The notes: generated by a model not told the origin, from the letters alone. A stretch of DNA of 64,000 bases from Synechococcus sp. Nb3U1 (GCF_021533835.1 NZ_JAKFYQ010000002.1:558001-622000), one strand, 5' to 3'; positions 18,557 through 29,164 are shown, counted from the stretch's first letter. Program-made: numbers and translations.

Positions 18557-18834
18557 GCCTAGCCATTGTCCAGTTGGAGGAGCGATTTTATACCTTAGAG
18601 CAAACCACCGAGGCCACCCAACTGCCCTTGCATCTATTGGAATGGCTGATTGGACAGGGACTAATCGAGATGGAAAACCAGTATCTGGCACCTCAGCAGG
18701 TGCGGCGGCTAATACAGATGAAGAGGTTGCATCGGGACTTAGGCCTTAACTGGACCGGTGCAGCCATGGTGCTGGATATGGCTCAGGAAATTGCTCAGCT
18801 CAAGGCTCAGTTACGGGTTTATCGGGGTTTCTGA
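18553..18834 (+). CDS. cbpM: CbpM-type chaperone modulator
   Basis: A 93-residue protein of the CbpM/MerR-like modulator family ([20 protein letters not shown] near the start, [20 protein letters not shown], then a coiled tail [15 protein letters not shown]). In E. coli CbpM binds the J domain of CbpA and inhibits it. The ATG overlaps the cbpA stop in an ATGA junction, so the two are translationally coupled and made in matched amounts. The winged-helix-like N-terminus may look like a DNA-binding domain, but in this context protein binding is more likely. Confidence 0.85.
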   Translation: MSLAIVQLEERFYTLEQTTEATQLPLHLLEWLIGQGLIEMENQYLAPQQVRRLIQMKRLHRDLGLNWTGAAMVLDMAQEIAQLKAQLRVYRGF

Positions 18835-18893
18835 TAGCAACAATTATCAACAATGACCCAATAAACAAAACAAACGCCAGAAGGATAAGCAGC

Positions 18894-19649
18894 ATGGAAC
18901 ACATTATTCGTCGCAGTCAAGTTATTGGCCTAGTGGCTCTCGATGGCACCACCGCCACCGGCCTTGGTCGTGTGGAAGAAATTTGGGTCGATCCCCAGGG
19001 ACGAGTGAGCTACTTCACCAGCAGCCAGGGTTACACCCCTCTAGAGCAAATTTCGGTGATTGGCCCGGATGCGCTGTTGACCTATGCCAATGTTTTTACG
19101 ACCCCCAAGCTCCCGCTCAGCTCTTTGTACAAGCGGGTGGTGCGTCTGGGGGACCAGCCAGTGGGCTGGATTGAAGATTTCTTGTTCGACTGGGAAACGG
19201 GGGATATTGCCGCCTACATCTTGGGGGGCAGCATTGCTGAGCCTTGGGGAGGGAGAGCGGTACTCTTTCCTGATGATGTCGAAGTGATTGATCTGGAAGC
19301 TGTGGTCGTGCGGCAGGATGCTCCCCAACGGCTCAAGTCCGAAGCAGAAGGACTCAGGGGCTTTTTGAGCGAAAAATCTCAGCAGGTGAAGCAACTGGTG
19401 CAGCGTATGGGGGATCGCCTCAAAAGTTTGGTTGCCCCTCAGGATCCCCCTGAGATCGTGCGGGTTAAAATTCAGCAGGTGCGAGAGGAGCTGGCCAAGG
19501 TAGGCCGATTTGACCACCCTCTGCTGGACGAAGCAACCGAGTATTTGCAGCAGGGTTGGGAACGCTGGCAACAGCGGTTAAGCCGAGCTGGTCAACGGAT
19601 GCAGGCCGCCCTCAGCGCCGCATGGCAAAAACTCACTGAAAAAGACTGA
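18894..19649 (+). CDS. PRC-barrel domain protein
   Basis: A 251-residue soluble protein with two PRC-barrel modules in tandem (residues about 5-75, VIGLVALDGTTATGLGRVEE; and about 85-150, LYKRVVRLGDQPVGWIEDFL). A long helical C-terminal tail rich in Lys, Glu and Gln follows. PRC barrels are small beta domains found in photosynthetic reaction-centre H subunits and in RNA-processing and stress proteins. Paired PRC proteins of this layout are common in cyanobacteria, with no settled role. It lies 59 bp after cbpM, on the same strand, and may belong to the same stress-linked transcription unit. Confidence 0.82.
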   Translation: MEHIIRRSQVIGLVALDGTTATGLGRVEEIWVDPQGRVSYFTSSQGYTPLEQISVIGPDALLTYANVFTTPKLPLSSLYKRVVRLGDQPVGWIEDFLFDWETGDIAAYILGGSIAEPWGGRAVLFPDDVEVIDLEAVVVRQDAPQRLKSEAEGLRGFLSEKSQQVKQLVQRMGDRLKSLVAPQDPPEIVRVKIQQVREELAKVGRFDHPLLDEATEYLQQGWERWQQRLSRAGQRMQAALSAAWQKLTEKD

Positions 19650-19749
19650 GCTTGCTGCTCAGGGATCCCTTTTTCGCCCCCAACCCATCCCTTTCGTCGT
19701 AAGTCACCCTTCCGAAGCCTTGGCCCAAACCCGTCACCTTTTCTCATTC

Positions 19750-20409
19750 TCAGTCTGCCAAGGCAAACAGACTGCTCCAGTCTTGGTTGGGTACTTCAGG
19801 TTTGGCCACAATCTCGACGATCCGATTTCGAGCTGCGGGTTGGAACAAGCTTTCTACAGCCACTTGTGCCACTTTCGTACGGGGAATGCTGCCCTCAAAC
19901 AGGGTATCGGCTTTGGATAGAACGATGCCATCGTTGTTGTCCTGATTTTTCAGGCCCCCTGGCCGCACAATGGTGTAAGTGAGACCACTTTTTTGTAGGT
20001 ATTGTTCCGCCTGCTTTTTCCACACCAAGATCAGCCAAAACAAATTGAGCGGATGAAAAAACTGCGACACGCATAAAGAAGAGACCAAAACAAAGTGTTG
20101 GATCCCTTGGCTTTTGGCCATATTCACCAAATTCTTAGTGCCTTCGTAATCGACCCGGTAGGGCTGGAAGGGATCCCAGCTGGGTCTGGCCCCAGTGGCA
20201 CACAAGACCACTGTACATCCCTCCATACCTGCCTTGAGGGTGGCTGGATCCAGCACATCCCCTACCACAATCTCAGCCTCTGGAGGCAAAACTTGAGCCG
20301 CCAATTCCCGACTGCGCACCAGCGCTCGTACCCGGATCCCACGGCCGACCAGCTCCTGAACAATGCGGCGCCCAGTTTCTCCAGTCGCACCTGCAACAAA
20401 GGCTTGCAT
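19750..20409 (-). CDS. NAD(P)-binding atypical short-chain dehydrogenase
   Basis: A 219-residue Rossmann protein of the atypical SDR (NAD(P)H-binding, Tic62/YwnB-like) group. The N-terminal nucleotide loop is VAGATGETGRRIVQEL, the GATGxxG variant typical of atypical SDRs. Further blocks are VVGDVLDPATL, VLCATGARPSW, VDYEGTKNLV, HFVLVSSL and TIVRPGGL. The usual catalytic YxxxK is not evident; KKQAEQYLQKSGLTYTIVRPG stands in its place, as in this subgroup. Related cyanobacterial and plant proteins bind thylakoid or photosystem-assembly partners, but no substrate can be given here. It is convergent with the PRC gene and transcribed away from putA. Confidence 0.85.
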   Translation of the reverse strand: MQAFVAGATGETGRRIVQELVGRGIRVRALVRSRELAAQVLPPEAEIVVGDVLDPATLKAGMEGCTVVLCATGARPSWDPFQPYRVDYEGTKNLVNMAKSQGIQHFVLVSSLCVSQFFHPLNLFWLILVWKKQAEQYLQKSGLTYTIVRPGGLKNQDNNDGIVLSKADTLFEGSIPRTKVAQVAVESLFQPAARNRIVEIVAKPEVPNQDWSSLFALAD

Positions 20410-20563
20410 ACAGTCTCTCTTTTATCCCTAAAGCTTTCAATCGATAAAGTTCGGCGAAGATACTTTAGCATTGACCCTCATAAAAACATTATCTTCTCAA
20501 AAGTTGCCCGGATCCCAATCCAGCCTGTGACAGCATAAGGGGATCCCTGCACGCGTCGATTTT

Positions 20564-23524
20564 ATGGTTGCTCAAGCTACCCTCCCTGCTTACGAGACCC
20601 AAACCCAAACTATTGCCCAATCGTTGTTAGCGTCAGTTACAGGAGAAGGCAAGTCCCTGCTGTCCCAGTGGCGGGATCAACTGCGCTGGGAGGATAGGCT
20701 GCTGGCTTGGGCGATGGAAAATCCCCACCTGCGGGCGCAAATGTTTCGCCTCATCGATGTGCTGCCCAGTCTGAAAAGCAAAGCAGAAGTGGCTCGACAT
20801 TTGCAGGAATACCTCTCGGATGCGGCGGTGGAGTTGCCGGGTCTGTTGAAGAACCTGCTCAATTTTGCGGATCCCGACTCGATTCCCGGACAGTTGGCGG
20901 CCACCACCCTGACCACTGCTGTAGAAGCCCTGGCCCACCGCTACATCGCCGGAGAAACCCTGAAGCAGGTAAGCAAAACCCTCGAAACTCTGCATCGCCA
21001 GGGCATGGCCTTCACGGTGGATTTGCTGGGAGAAGCCGTCATCACCGAAGCCGAAGCCCAATCCTACTGGGAGCGCTACCTGCAGGTGATGGAGCATTTG
21101 GCAGCAGCCGTGAAGACTTGGCCACAACCTTCTCCTCTACCCCAGGTGTCGGTAAAGCTGACGGCCTTCTATTCCCAATTCGACCCCCTGGATCCGGTGG
21201 GGGCCAAAGCCAAAGTAGGAGAGCGGATCCGCCCCCTCCTGCGACGGGCCGCCGAACTGGGGGTAGAGATCCATTTTGATATGGAGCAGTACCGCTACAA
21301 GTCCCTCACCCTGAGCATTTTGCAGGAGCTGCTCCTGGAGCCGGAGTTCAAAAGTCGTACCGATATTGGCCTGACCTTGCAAGCCTACCTGCGGGATAGC
21401 TACGCTGATTTGCAGAATCTGATCACCTGGGCCAAAGAACGTGGATCCCCGGTAACGGTGCGCTTGGTGAAAGGGGCCTATTGGGATCAAGAAACCATCC
21501 TGGCGGCTCAAAAACACTGGCCGCAACCGGTTTATAACGACAAATCTGCCACCGATGCCAATTTTGAGCGCCTAACTCAACTGCTGTTGGAGCATTACAC
21601 CCATCTCTACGCTGCCATTGGCAGCCATAACATCCGCTCCCAAGCCAAGGCCATCGCCATTGCCCAAGCTCTAGGAGTGCCCAAGGAGGCGTTTGAACTG
21701 CAGGTGCTCTACGGCATGGCGGACAAACTGGCTAAAGCCTTGGTGCAAACGGGGCATCGGGTACGGGTGTACTGCCCCTACGGGGAGTTGCTGCCAGGGA
21801 TGGCCTATTTGATCCGGCGTTTGTTGGAAAATACCGCCAACAGTTCTTTCTTGCGGCAAAGCGTTCAGGGTTGTGACGCGGCACAACTACTGGCCCCCCC
21901 GGTCTTCAATGAGGGATCCGTTTTTCATCAGGCCCCTGCCCCCCTCTCCTTTGTGGCGGCCCCCGATACGGACTTCAGCCAACCCCAGCAACGGGATCCC
22001 TTTTTTCAAGCCCTAGAAAAAATTCGCACCCAACTAGGCCAGCCAGTACAGCCCTGGATTGCCGGCAAGCCCGTGGCCACAGCAGAGAGCATTCCTTCCC
22101 TGAACCCCGCCCACCCCACCCAAGTGGTGGCCCAGATTGGCTTAGCCAGCCCTGAGCAGGTGGAAGCAGCCATTGCAGCCGCCCAGGCTAGTTTTCCCCT
22201 TTGGAAGCGTACCCCCATCTCGGTTAGAGCCGGGATCCTGCGGCGGGTAGCAGAGCTGATAGAGGGGCAGCGGGCGGAATTGGCCGCTTGGATGGTGCTG
22301 GAGGTGGGCAAACCCATTGCGCAGGCGGATGGGGAAATTTCCGAGGCCATCGACTTTTGCCGCTACTACGCCCAGCAGATGGAAACCCTAGAGCAGGGGC
22401 AAGCGCGGGATGTTCCGGGGGAAACCAACCGCTACCACTACCAACCCCGCGGCTTGGCGGTGGTAATCGCTCCCTGGAACTTCCCCCTCTCCATTCCCTG
22501 TGGCATGACGGTGGCAGCCTTGGTGGCGGGCAACTGTGTGCTGCTCAAACCGGCGGAACAATCCTCCCTGATCGCCTCCCAATTGGCTGGCTATATCCGC
22601 ACCGCCCTAGACGAGGCCGGGATCCCAGCGGGGGTCTTTCAGTTTCTGCCGGGGGTAGGGGAACACATCGGCCCGCTGTTGGTCAAAGATCCGAGGGTAC
22701 ATCTGATCGCCTTCACCGGATCCCAGGCGGTAGGCTGCCAGATCCTCGCCCAAGCCGCCCAACTGCAACCGGGCCAGCACCACATCAAACGGGTGATCGC
22801 CGAGATGGGGGGCAAAAACGCCATCATCGTGGATGAAAGTGCCGACTTGGATCAGGCCATCAAAGGGGTGATCAACTCCGCCTTTGGCTACAGCGGCCAA
22901 AAATGCTCCGCTTGTTCGCGGGTCGTTGTTTTGGAGCCGATTCACGATTTGGTTTTGGGACGATTGATCGAGGCCACCCAGTCTTTGAATGTTGGGGATC
23001 CCGCCCATCCCAGCACCCAAGTAGGCCCGGTGATCGATGCAGAAGCGCAAACCCGGTTGCACCAGGCCATTGCCTCTGCCCAAGCCTATGCCCGTTTAGA
23101 ACTGAGCCTGCCGGTACCGGAACAGGGTTACTATGTCGGCCCCACTCTGTTTAGCCAAGTGGATCCGCAGTCGGAACTGGCCCAACGGGAGTGGTTCGGC
23201 CCGGTACTTGCCATTTTGCGTGCCCCTAACTTTGCTGGCGCCCTGGAAATAGCCAACGGCACCCCCTACGCCCTCACGGGTGGTCTCTACAGCCGCACTC
23301 CCTCCCATATCCAACAGGCCCGCCAAGAGTTTGCCGTCGGCAACCTCTACATCAACCGCGATATCACGGGGGCCTTGGTGGAGCAGCAACCCTTCGGAGG
23401 CTTCAAGCTGTCCGGGGTGGGATCCAAAGCTGGTGGCCCCGACTACCTGCTGCAATTCTTAGAACCCCGCACCATCACCGAAAATATCCAGCGCCAGGGC
23501 TTTGCCCCAATTGAGGGATCCTAG
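20564..23524 (+). CDS. putA: Bifunctional proline dehydrogenase / glutamate semialdehyde dehydrogenase
   Basis: A 986-residue PutA-type enzyme that oxidises proline to glutamate in two coupled steps. The FAD-dependent proline dehydrogenase barrel covers roughly residues 30-450, with DMEQYRYKSLTL, VRLVKGAYWDQE, GSHNIRSQAKA and LQVLYGMAD. The NAD-dependent aldehyde dehydrogenase covers about 500-975, with PWNFPLSIP, FTGSQAVG, AEMGGKNAIIVDESADLDQA and the catalytic cysteine at residue 781 in GYSGQKCSAC. There is no N-terminal ribbon-helix-helix, so it does not regulate its own transcription as E. coli PutA does. The gene is intact. The ATG at 20564 is the natural start. It is convergent with psbA. 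Confidence 0.95.
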   Translation: MVAQATLPAYETQTQTIAQSLLASVTGEGKSLLSQWRDQLRWEDRLLAWAMENPHLRAQMFRLIDVLPSLKSKAEVARHLQEYLSDAAVELPGLLKNLLNFADPDSIPGQLAATTLTTAVEALAHRYIAGETLKQVSKTLETLHRQGMAFTVDLLGEAVITEAEAQSYWERYLQVMEHLAAAVKTWPQPSPLPQVSVKLTAFYSQFDPLDPVGAKAKVGERIRPLLRRAAELGVEIHFDMEQYRYKSLTLSILQELLLEPEFKSRTDIGLTLQAYLRDSYADLQNLITWAKERGSPVTVRLVKGAYWDQETILAAQKHWPQPVYNDKSATDANFERLTQLLLEHYTHLYAAIGSHNIRSQAKAIAIAQALGVPKEAFELQVLYGMADKLAKALVQTGHRVRVYCPYGELLPGMAYLIRRLLENTANSSFLRQSVQGCDAAQLLAPPVFNEGSVFHQAPAPLSFVAAPDTDFSQPQQRDPFFQALEKIRTQLGQPVQPWIAGKPVATAESIPSLNPAHPTQVVAQIGLASPEQVEAAIAAAQASFPLWKRTPISVRAGILRRVAELIEGQRAELAAWMVLEVGKPIAQADGEISEAIDFCRYYAQQMETLEQGQARDVPGETNRYHYQPRGLAVVIAPWNFPLSIPCGMTVAALVAGNCVLLKPAEQSSLIASQLAGYIRTALDEAGIPAGVFQFLPGVGEHIGPLLVKDPRVHLIAFTGSQAVGCQILAQAAQLQPGQHHIKRVIAEMGGKNAIIVDESADLDQAIKGVINSAFGYSGQKCSACSRVVVLEPIHDLVLGRLIEATQSLNVGDPAHPSTQVGPVIDAEAQTRLHQAIASAQAYARLELSLPVPEQGYYVGPTLFSQVDPQSELAQREWFGPVLAILRAPNFAGALEIANGTPYALTGGLYSRTPSHIQQARQEFAVGNLYINRDITGALVEQQPFGGFKLSGVGSKAGGPDYLLQFLEPRTITENIQRQGFAPIEGS

Positions 23525-23537
23525 AGATACTGGCCGT

Positions 23538-23567
23538 AAAAAAATCCCCTGGCTATGGCCAGGGGAT
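23538..23567 (-). terminator. Intrinsic terminator of psbA
   Basis: A perfect 10-bp stem (ATCCCCTGGC / GCCAGGGGAT) around a 4-base loop. In the psbA (minus) direction it is followed directly by seven Ts. It lies 56 bp past the psbA stop and close to the end of convergent putA, for which the hairpin lacks a T run. Confidence 0.9.
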
Positions 23568-23622
23568 CCAAATCGTTAGTTAGTCAGTCACTAGAACAAG
23601 CTAGCAACCCCCTCTCAATTCA

Positions 23623-24723
<1,101 letters not shown>

Positions 24724-24733
24724 TTACACCCTA

Positions 24734-24762
24734 AGATTAAGTTATCCGTTAAGTTTCGTCAA
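24734..24762 (-). promoter_or_regulatory. psbA promoter
   Basis: On the minus strand, TTGACG (-35, 24762-24757) and TAATCT (-10, 24739-24734) are separated by exactly 17 bp, a near-consensus group 1 sigma70-type promoter. Transcription would start near 24727, giving a leader of about 40 bases. Confidence 0.85.
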
Positions 24763-24793
24763 CCTACCCCCCTCTCCCTGAGAAGGGATCCCT

Positions 24794-27364
24794 CTAGCGA
24801 TGGGTCCATCCGCGGCTGGGCGAGAAGAGGGTTCTCAGGGCTTGGTTTAGATTTGATTCCATCACCACTCGGTCTTCATAAGCCGCGATCACCCGGGTCA
24901 GTTGAGGGAGGCGCCCCTGTTCTGCTTCGATGTAGAGAGGCTGCACGTACAGCAAAGAATTCTCAATCGGGATCACCAGAAGCGTGCCCAGGTTCACCCG
25001 GGATCCATGCTGGTTCCAGAGAGCGATTTGCTCAGAAATACCGGGATCCTGGTTGACACGAGCTTCCACCTGCTCAGGCCCATACACGAGTCGTTGCTTA
25101 GAAAACTCATAAACCAACAGCTTGCCGTAGTTTTCGCCATCACAGCGGGCCGCCATCCAGCCGACCATGTTTTGCTTGTTGATCGGGGTAAAGGGAGAGA
25201 GCAAGACGAATTCCGGCGGATTACTCAAGCCAGAAAGCGCCTGCTCATCCGGCAAGGTCAGGATCAGGTACTGGGGCTGCATCGGGGTGCGGCGGCGGTT
25301 ACGGAATTGATTGGGGATCTGCCACTGATCTTCGCGGTTGTAAAAGATGCGGGGATCCGTCATGTGGTAGGTGGCAAACTGCTGCACCTGTACCCGGAAA
25401 AGGTCTTGTGGATAACGAATGTGTTGCCGTAGAACCTCGGGCAAGTCGCTTAGGGGGTGAAACAGGCTGGGATAAATGCGGTCATAGGCTTGAATTAAGG
25501 GATCCTCCGGCTCAGCGATGTAAAGATCAAGGCTGCCGTTGTAGGCATCCATCACCCCCTTCACAGAATTGCGAATATAGTTGAAAGAAAAGGAAGAAGA
25601 GGTCGCATGTTCTGAGTAGGGGTAACGGCTGCTGGTGGTGTAGGCATCGAGAAACCAGTAGAGCCTTCCATCCACAATCACCAAATAGGGATCCTGGTCA
25701 TAGTGCAAAAAAGGCATTAGCTGGCGGATGCGCTCCCGAATTTGGCGCCGGTAGAGAAAGCGACTGTTTTTTGAGAGTTCTTGGCTGATTAGAATACGCA
25801 AATCACCGAAATGCCAAGCGTAAAGAAAGCGTTGCCAGAGGTGGGGAATCGGCACTCCGCCTGTGCCTCGGTAATTGCCGTACACATAGCGATCTGCTGC
25901 TGGGTAATCCAATTCACGCGCCTCGGTGCCCACAAACACATCAGTGGTAGTCAGCTCACCATAGTAGAGGGCCGGTTGATCCACCCGCAGCACAGAAGCC
26001 ACCTCTGGGTAGCGCGGAGAAATGCGCGGCGGAATATCCGATAGGAAAAAGTCCGGCAACCCTTCCGGTGTGACCACATTCACCGGGCTGAGGGTGAGAC
26101 CATAGCCGTGGGTGTAGAAAAAGCGCTCGTTAATCCAGGTTTGGGCGGCGGGGGGCACTTGGGCGAAGTCCAGCTCGCGGGCGGCGTGCATCACCTGGCG
26201 CAGTTCCCCCCCAATGCGGTAGCGATCCACATTCACATAAGGAAATTGGTAGTAGGGGCGAATCTCTTGTAACTGCCGGTAGGTGGCCAACAGAGGATCT
26301 GCATCCCAGAGGCGCACATTGGTCAGGGTGGGTTGATTTTGTTCGAGCACCTCTGCTGTCAGGGATCCCTCTTCTAGAAAAGGCTGCACGGTGATGTTGC
26401 TGAGGCCAAAACCGGCGCGGGTGAAGCGGATGTTGTGCTCGATGTAGGGGCGTTCTAGCTCCAGCTCGTTGGGGGAAACCAACAGCGTCTGTAGGATTTG
26501 TGGGTACAAGCCAGTGGTTAGCACTCCAAACCCCAAGTAGGCCCCCCAGAGAAGAGCTGGAGCCAGCAGAGAACTGGCCCAGGGGTCGCACAACTGTTTC
26601 GGTAAAGGTAAGCTCAGGCGCGTGCCCTGCCGAGCCAGGACAAAAAAGCCGATGGCCGTCAGGAGGGCCACCCCGCTCATTAGGGTAGTGGCTGGTAGCG
26701 TCGCATGGACATCCGTAAAGCTGGCCCCAAACACAACACCCCGACTGGAATAGAGCAGCTCATAGCGATCCAACCAATGTCCCCAAGCCCGCAGCAAAAA
26801 CAGGGATCCCCCCAAAATCAGTAGATGCCGCTGGGCAAATAGGGAGAGGGCCATGGTGAGCCGCTGTTCGGAAAGTCCCAGTTCTACCAGATAGATGATT
26901 ACCGTGGTGATTAGGGTGAGGAGCACCAGGTTAAAACACCACTGTTGCAGAGTCTCCCAGAAGGGCAGGCTGAAGAGGTAAAAGCCGAGATCTCGGCTAA
27001 AAATCGGATCGGCCTCCCCAACGGGCCCTTGGTTGAGCCAAAGCAGCAGCGTAAACCAGTGATTGGCAAGAGACCAAGCAAAAAAGCCACTCAAGCCCAA
27101 GGCAATGACCCAAGCCCAGGTCAGGGTTGCCCCCCGCCAGCAGGAACGGATGTTGGATCCCGCCACCACCAAGGCGAAGACGAAAGCTCCTAAACCCAGC
27201 CCCCAACGGGCTACAACCCGCGTCCACAGCACCGGCAGGGCATTCAATTCGGCGAACCAAGCCAGATCCACATAAAAAGCTGCCAACCCTGTGATGGCTA
27301 GGAGCCCTAACCCTATCCAGAGCAGCAGGATCAACCCTCGCCGCAAGGTCTGCATTTGCCCCAT
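24794..27364 (-). CDS. UPF0182 family large membrane protein
   Basis: An 856-residue protein of the UPF0182 (COG1615) family. The first 290 residues hold about seven hydrophobic spans, including LILLLWIGLGLLAITGLAAF and LLILGGSLFLLRAWGHWLD. The rest is a large extracytoplasmic domain with conserved blocks PYIEHNIRFTRAGFGL, RYPYSEHATSSSFSFNYIRN and LTRVIAAYEDRVVMESNLNQ. The family is present in cyanobacteria and actinobacteria, and no biochemical function is established as far as I know. Length and layout match the family. It lies upstream of psbA on the same strand but is separated from it by the psbA promoter. ATG at 27364; an ATG three codons later is possible. Confidence 0.9.
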   Translation of the reverse strand: MGQMQTLRRGLILLLWIGLGLLAITGLAAFYVDLAWFAELNALPVLWTRVVARWGLGLGAFVFALVVAGSNIRSCWRGATLTWAWVIALGLSGFFAWSLANHWFTLLLWLNQGPVGEADPIFSRDLGFYLFSLPFWETLQQWCFNLVLLTLITTVIIYLVELGLSEQRLTMALSLFAQRHLLILGGSLFLLRAWGHWLDRYELLYSSRGVVFGASFTDVHATLPATTLMSGVALLTAIGFFVLARQGTRLSLPLPKQLCDPWASSLLAPALLWGAYLGFGVLTTGLYPQILQTLLVSPNELELERPYIEHNIRFTRAGFGLSNITVQPFLEEGSLTAEVLEQNQPTLTNVRLWDADPLLATYRQLQEIRPYYQFPYVNVDRYRIGGELRQVMHAARELDFAQVPPAAQTWINERFFYTHGYGLTLSPVNVVTPEGLPDFFLSDIPPRISPRYPEVASVLRVDQPALYYGELTTTDVFVGTEARELDYPAADRYVYGNYRGTGGVPIPHLWQRFLYAWHFGDLRILISQELSKNSRFLYRRQIRERIRQLMPFLHYDQDPYLVIVDGRLYWFLDAYTTSSRYPYSEHATSSSFSFNYIRNSVKGVMDAYNGSLDLYIAEPEDPLIQAYDRIYPSLFHPLSDLPEVLRQHIRYPQDLFRVQVQQFATYHMTDPRIFYNREDQWQIPNQFRNRRRTPMQPQYLILTLPDEQALSGLSNPPEFVLLSPFTPINKQNMVGWMAARCDGENYGKLLVYEFSKQRLVYGPEQVEARVNQDPGISEQIALWNQHGSRVNLGTLLVIPIENSLLYVQPLYIEAEQGRLPQLTRVIAAYEDRVVMESNLNQALRTLFSPSRGWTHR

Positions 27365-27421
27365 GACAGTTGGCTCAAAGCTGCTCCTGATGATCTTAGC
27401 GGCACAGTCGTTTGGATAGGG

Positions 27422-27447
27422 CTAAAGGGCTATATATAGCCCTTTAG
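27422..27447. repeat. 26-bp perfect palindrome at the end of the radical SAM gene
   Basis: CTAAAGGGCTA, four bases TATA, then TAGCCCTTTAG form a perfect inverted repeat that includes the stop codon of the radical SAM gene. It has no T run on either strand, so it is not a standard intrinsic terminator, though it could still halt transcription or protect the 3' end. Confidence 0.7.
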
Positions 27448-28817
27448 AGGACTTTCTCCTGGATTTGAGGCTGGCCCACCACCTGTTGTACCGCTTGTAC
27501 CAGTCCTGCCGGCCCACCTTCTACCTGAACGACAGGGATCCCGACTTGAGTTTGTAGCGCTTGCCAGGTGAGATCATCCAAAAAACGCTCCCCATCCTTG
27601 AGGGTGACCTGAGGCAGCAGCAGCACATCATAGTCCGCCAAATCGGGGACAGAGCGCAGGGCACGCAGCACATCTTGCCCCGTCAGTAGCCCGGTAACCG
27701 TCAGGGTTTGCCCCCAAAACTGGCTGGCAATGGGCAGCAGGGTGAGCCGCAAATTGGGGATCCTATTCATGCGCTGCACGATCGGCTGAAAGGCTTGCCC
27801 TACAGCATTGCCCACCAACCACAGGCCCTTTAGGGGGGATGCCAACCCAGCCGGTAAACTCACCTGCTCAAACTGGCTCAAAAACAAGCGCAGGGATCCC
27901 ACCCCATTGCCCAGTTGCGGGTAATCTTCGTAGTGCTCTGCGGGGGGAAATTCCCAGCCTGCCAGCAGGTACCACTCATCTGCTAACCAAGCAAACGTGG
28001 ATCCCAATTCCTGCCGAAACTGAGCCTGCAATCCCTCGACTTGCCGAATCACTTCTTGAGCCTTGGCCGCATCCACAGGCACTATCTCGTCATCGGGGGG
28101 GCGAAAGCGGGTTAAACCCACGGGGACTACGGCTGCCGAGAGCACAGTGGGGATCCCATCCTGAGGGAGGTGAAAAGCCGCCAAATCTAGGAGGGTTCGG
28201 TTTAGGTGCTCGGCATCGTTCCAGCCAGGGCAGACGACCACTTGCGCGTGCAGTTGCAGGCGATGCTCTCGAAACCAGGTCAACTGTTCTAGAATCTGCC
28301 CTGCTCGCGGGTTTTTCAGCAATCGGCTGCGCAACTCCGGCTCTGTGGCATGTACCGATACATACAACGGGGAAAGGCGCATACGGGCGATGCGATCCCA
28401 TTCGGCGGCGGGCAGATTGGTCAGGGTGAGATAACTGCCGTAGAGAAAGCTGAGGCGGTAGTCATCATCCTTGAGGTGCAGGGTGGCCCGCATCTCGGGG
28501 GGCTGTTGGTCGATAAAGCAAAAGGAGCAGGCGTTGGTGCATTGGATCAACCCATCGAACAGGGCGGTCTCGAATTCCAGACCCAGATCCTCGTCAATCT
28601 CTTTTTCTAGCTCCACTCGGTGCAGGATCCCGCTCGTATCCAAAATCTCCAACTCCAGGTCTTCTTCAGCAATCAAAAAGCGATAGTCGATCAAATCTCG
28701 GGGGCGTTCTCCGTTGATGCTGACCAGAGCATCTCCAGGTTGGATCCCCATCGTTTCGGCCAGGGATCCGGGCAGAACAGCGCTGATGCGGGCGGGTTTG
28801 AGGTTGGCACGAGACAT
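27444..28817 (-). CDS. PDZ-radical SAM (DUF512) FeS protein
   Basis: A 457-residue protein of the cyanobacterial family annotated as putative FeS-containing oxidoreductase. It has an N-terminal PDZ-like domain (residues 1-70: ISAVLPGSLAETMGIQPGDA). The radical SAM core follows, whose cluster ligands lie in CTNACSFCF (CxxxCxxC), then the DUF512 C-terminal domain (PVGLTRFRPPDDEIVPVD; NGVGSLRLFLSQF). Radical SAM enzymes cleave S-adenosylmethionine to start radical chemistry; the substrate of this family is unknown to me. The same two-domain arrangement is found widely in cyanobacteria. It ends inside a perfect palindrome. The gene appears intact. Confidence 0.88.
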   Translation of the reverse strand: MSRANLKPARISAVLPGSLAETMGIQPGDALVSINGERPRDLIDYRFLIAEEDLELEILDTSGILHRVELEKEIDEDLGLEFETALFDGLIQCTNACSFCFIDQQPPEMRATLHLKDDDYRLSFLYGSYLTLTNLPAAEWDRIARMRLSPLYVSVHATEPELRSRLLKNPRAGQILEQLTWFREHRLQLHAQVVVCPGWNDAEHLNRTLLDLAAFHLPQDGIPTVLSAAVVPVGLTRFRPPDDEIVPVDAAKAQEVIRQVEGLQAQFRQELGSTFAWLADEWYLLAGWEFPPAEHYEDYPQLGNGVGSLRLFLSQFEQVSLPAGLASPLKGLWLVGNAVGQAFQPIVQRMNRIPNLRLTLLPIASQFWGQTLTVTGLLTGQDVLRALRSVPDLADYDVLLLPQVTLKDGERFLDDLTWQALQTQVGIPVVQVEGGPAGLVQAVQQVVGQPQIQEKVL

Positions 28818-28876
28818 AAAGGGGGAAGGCTATCGACCTCTCAGAGCAAGGATCCAGGGCAGCACCAGAGAAGGCT

Positions 28877-29164
28877 TTACCCAAGGCAGCGGAGGAGCAC
28901 TGTCTCTAGCTCAGGCTGGCTCAGTTCCGTGACCACAAACACCTCCTGCACACTGGTTCCTTTGCGGGCAACCAGCTTGTATCCACCTCGGATCGGCACC
29001 GAAACGCGCAACTGCAACTGCGGGATCCGCCCCCGACTGTGGGACAAAGCGCCTGGGGTAACGGTTTTAATGCCCGCTTGCTGGATCAAACCCTCCAACA
29101 CGGGGATCAGACCAGAAATATGGGTGGAATGATTCCAAACCAGGCGACCGGAAGGCTCAGACAT
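28877..29164 (-). CDS. DUF2103 family protein
   Basis: A 95-residue soluble protein matching DUF2103, described as predicted metal binding. Recognisable blocks are GRLVWNHSTHISGLIPVLE, the basic LRVSVPIRGGYKLVARKG and TSVQEVFVVT. The two His residues of NHSTH are candidate metal ligands. Similar proteins are found in cyanobacteria and archaea, with no demonstrated role. It lies 59 bp upstream of the radical SAM gene on the same strand and may be co-transcribed with it, and diverges from mutL. Confidence 0.82.
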   Translation of the reverse strand: MSEPSGRLVWNHSTHISGLIPVLEGLIQQAGIKTVTPGALSHSRGRIPQLQLRVSVPIRGGYKLVARKGTSVQEVFVVTELSQPELETVLLRCLG

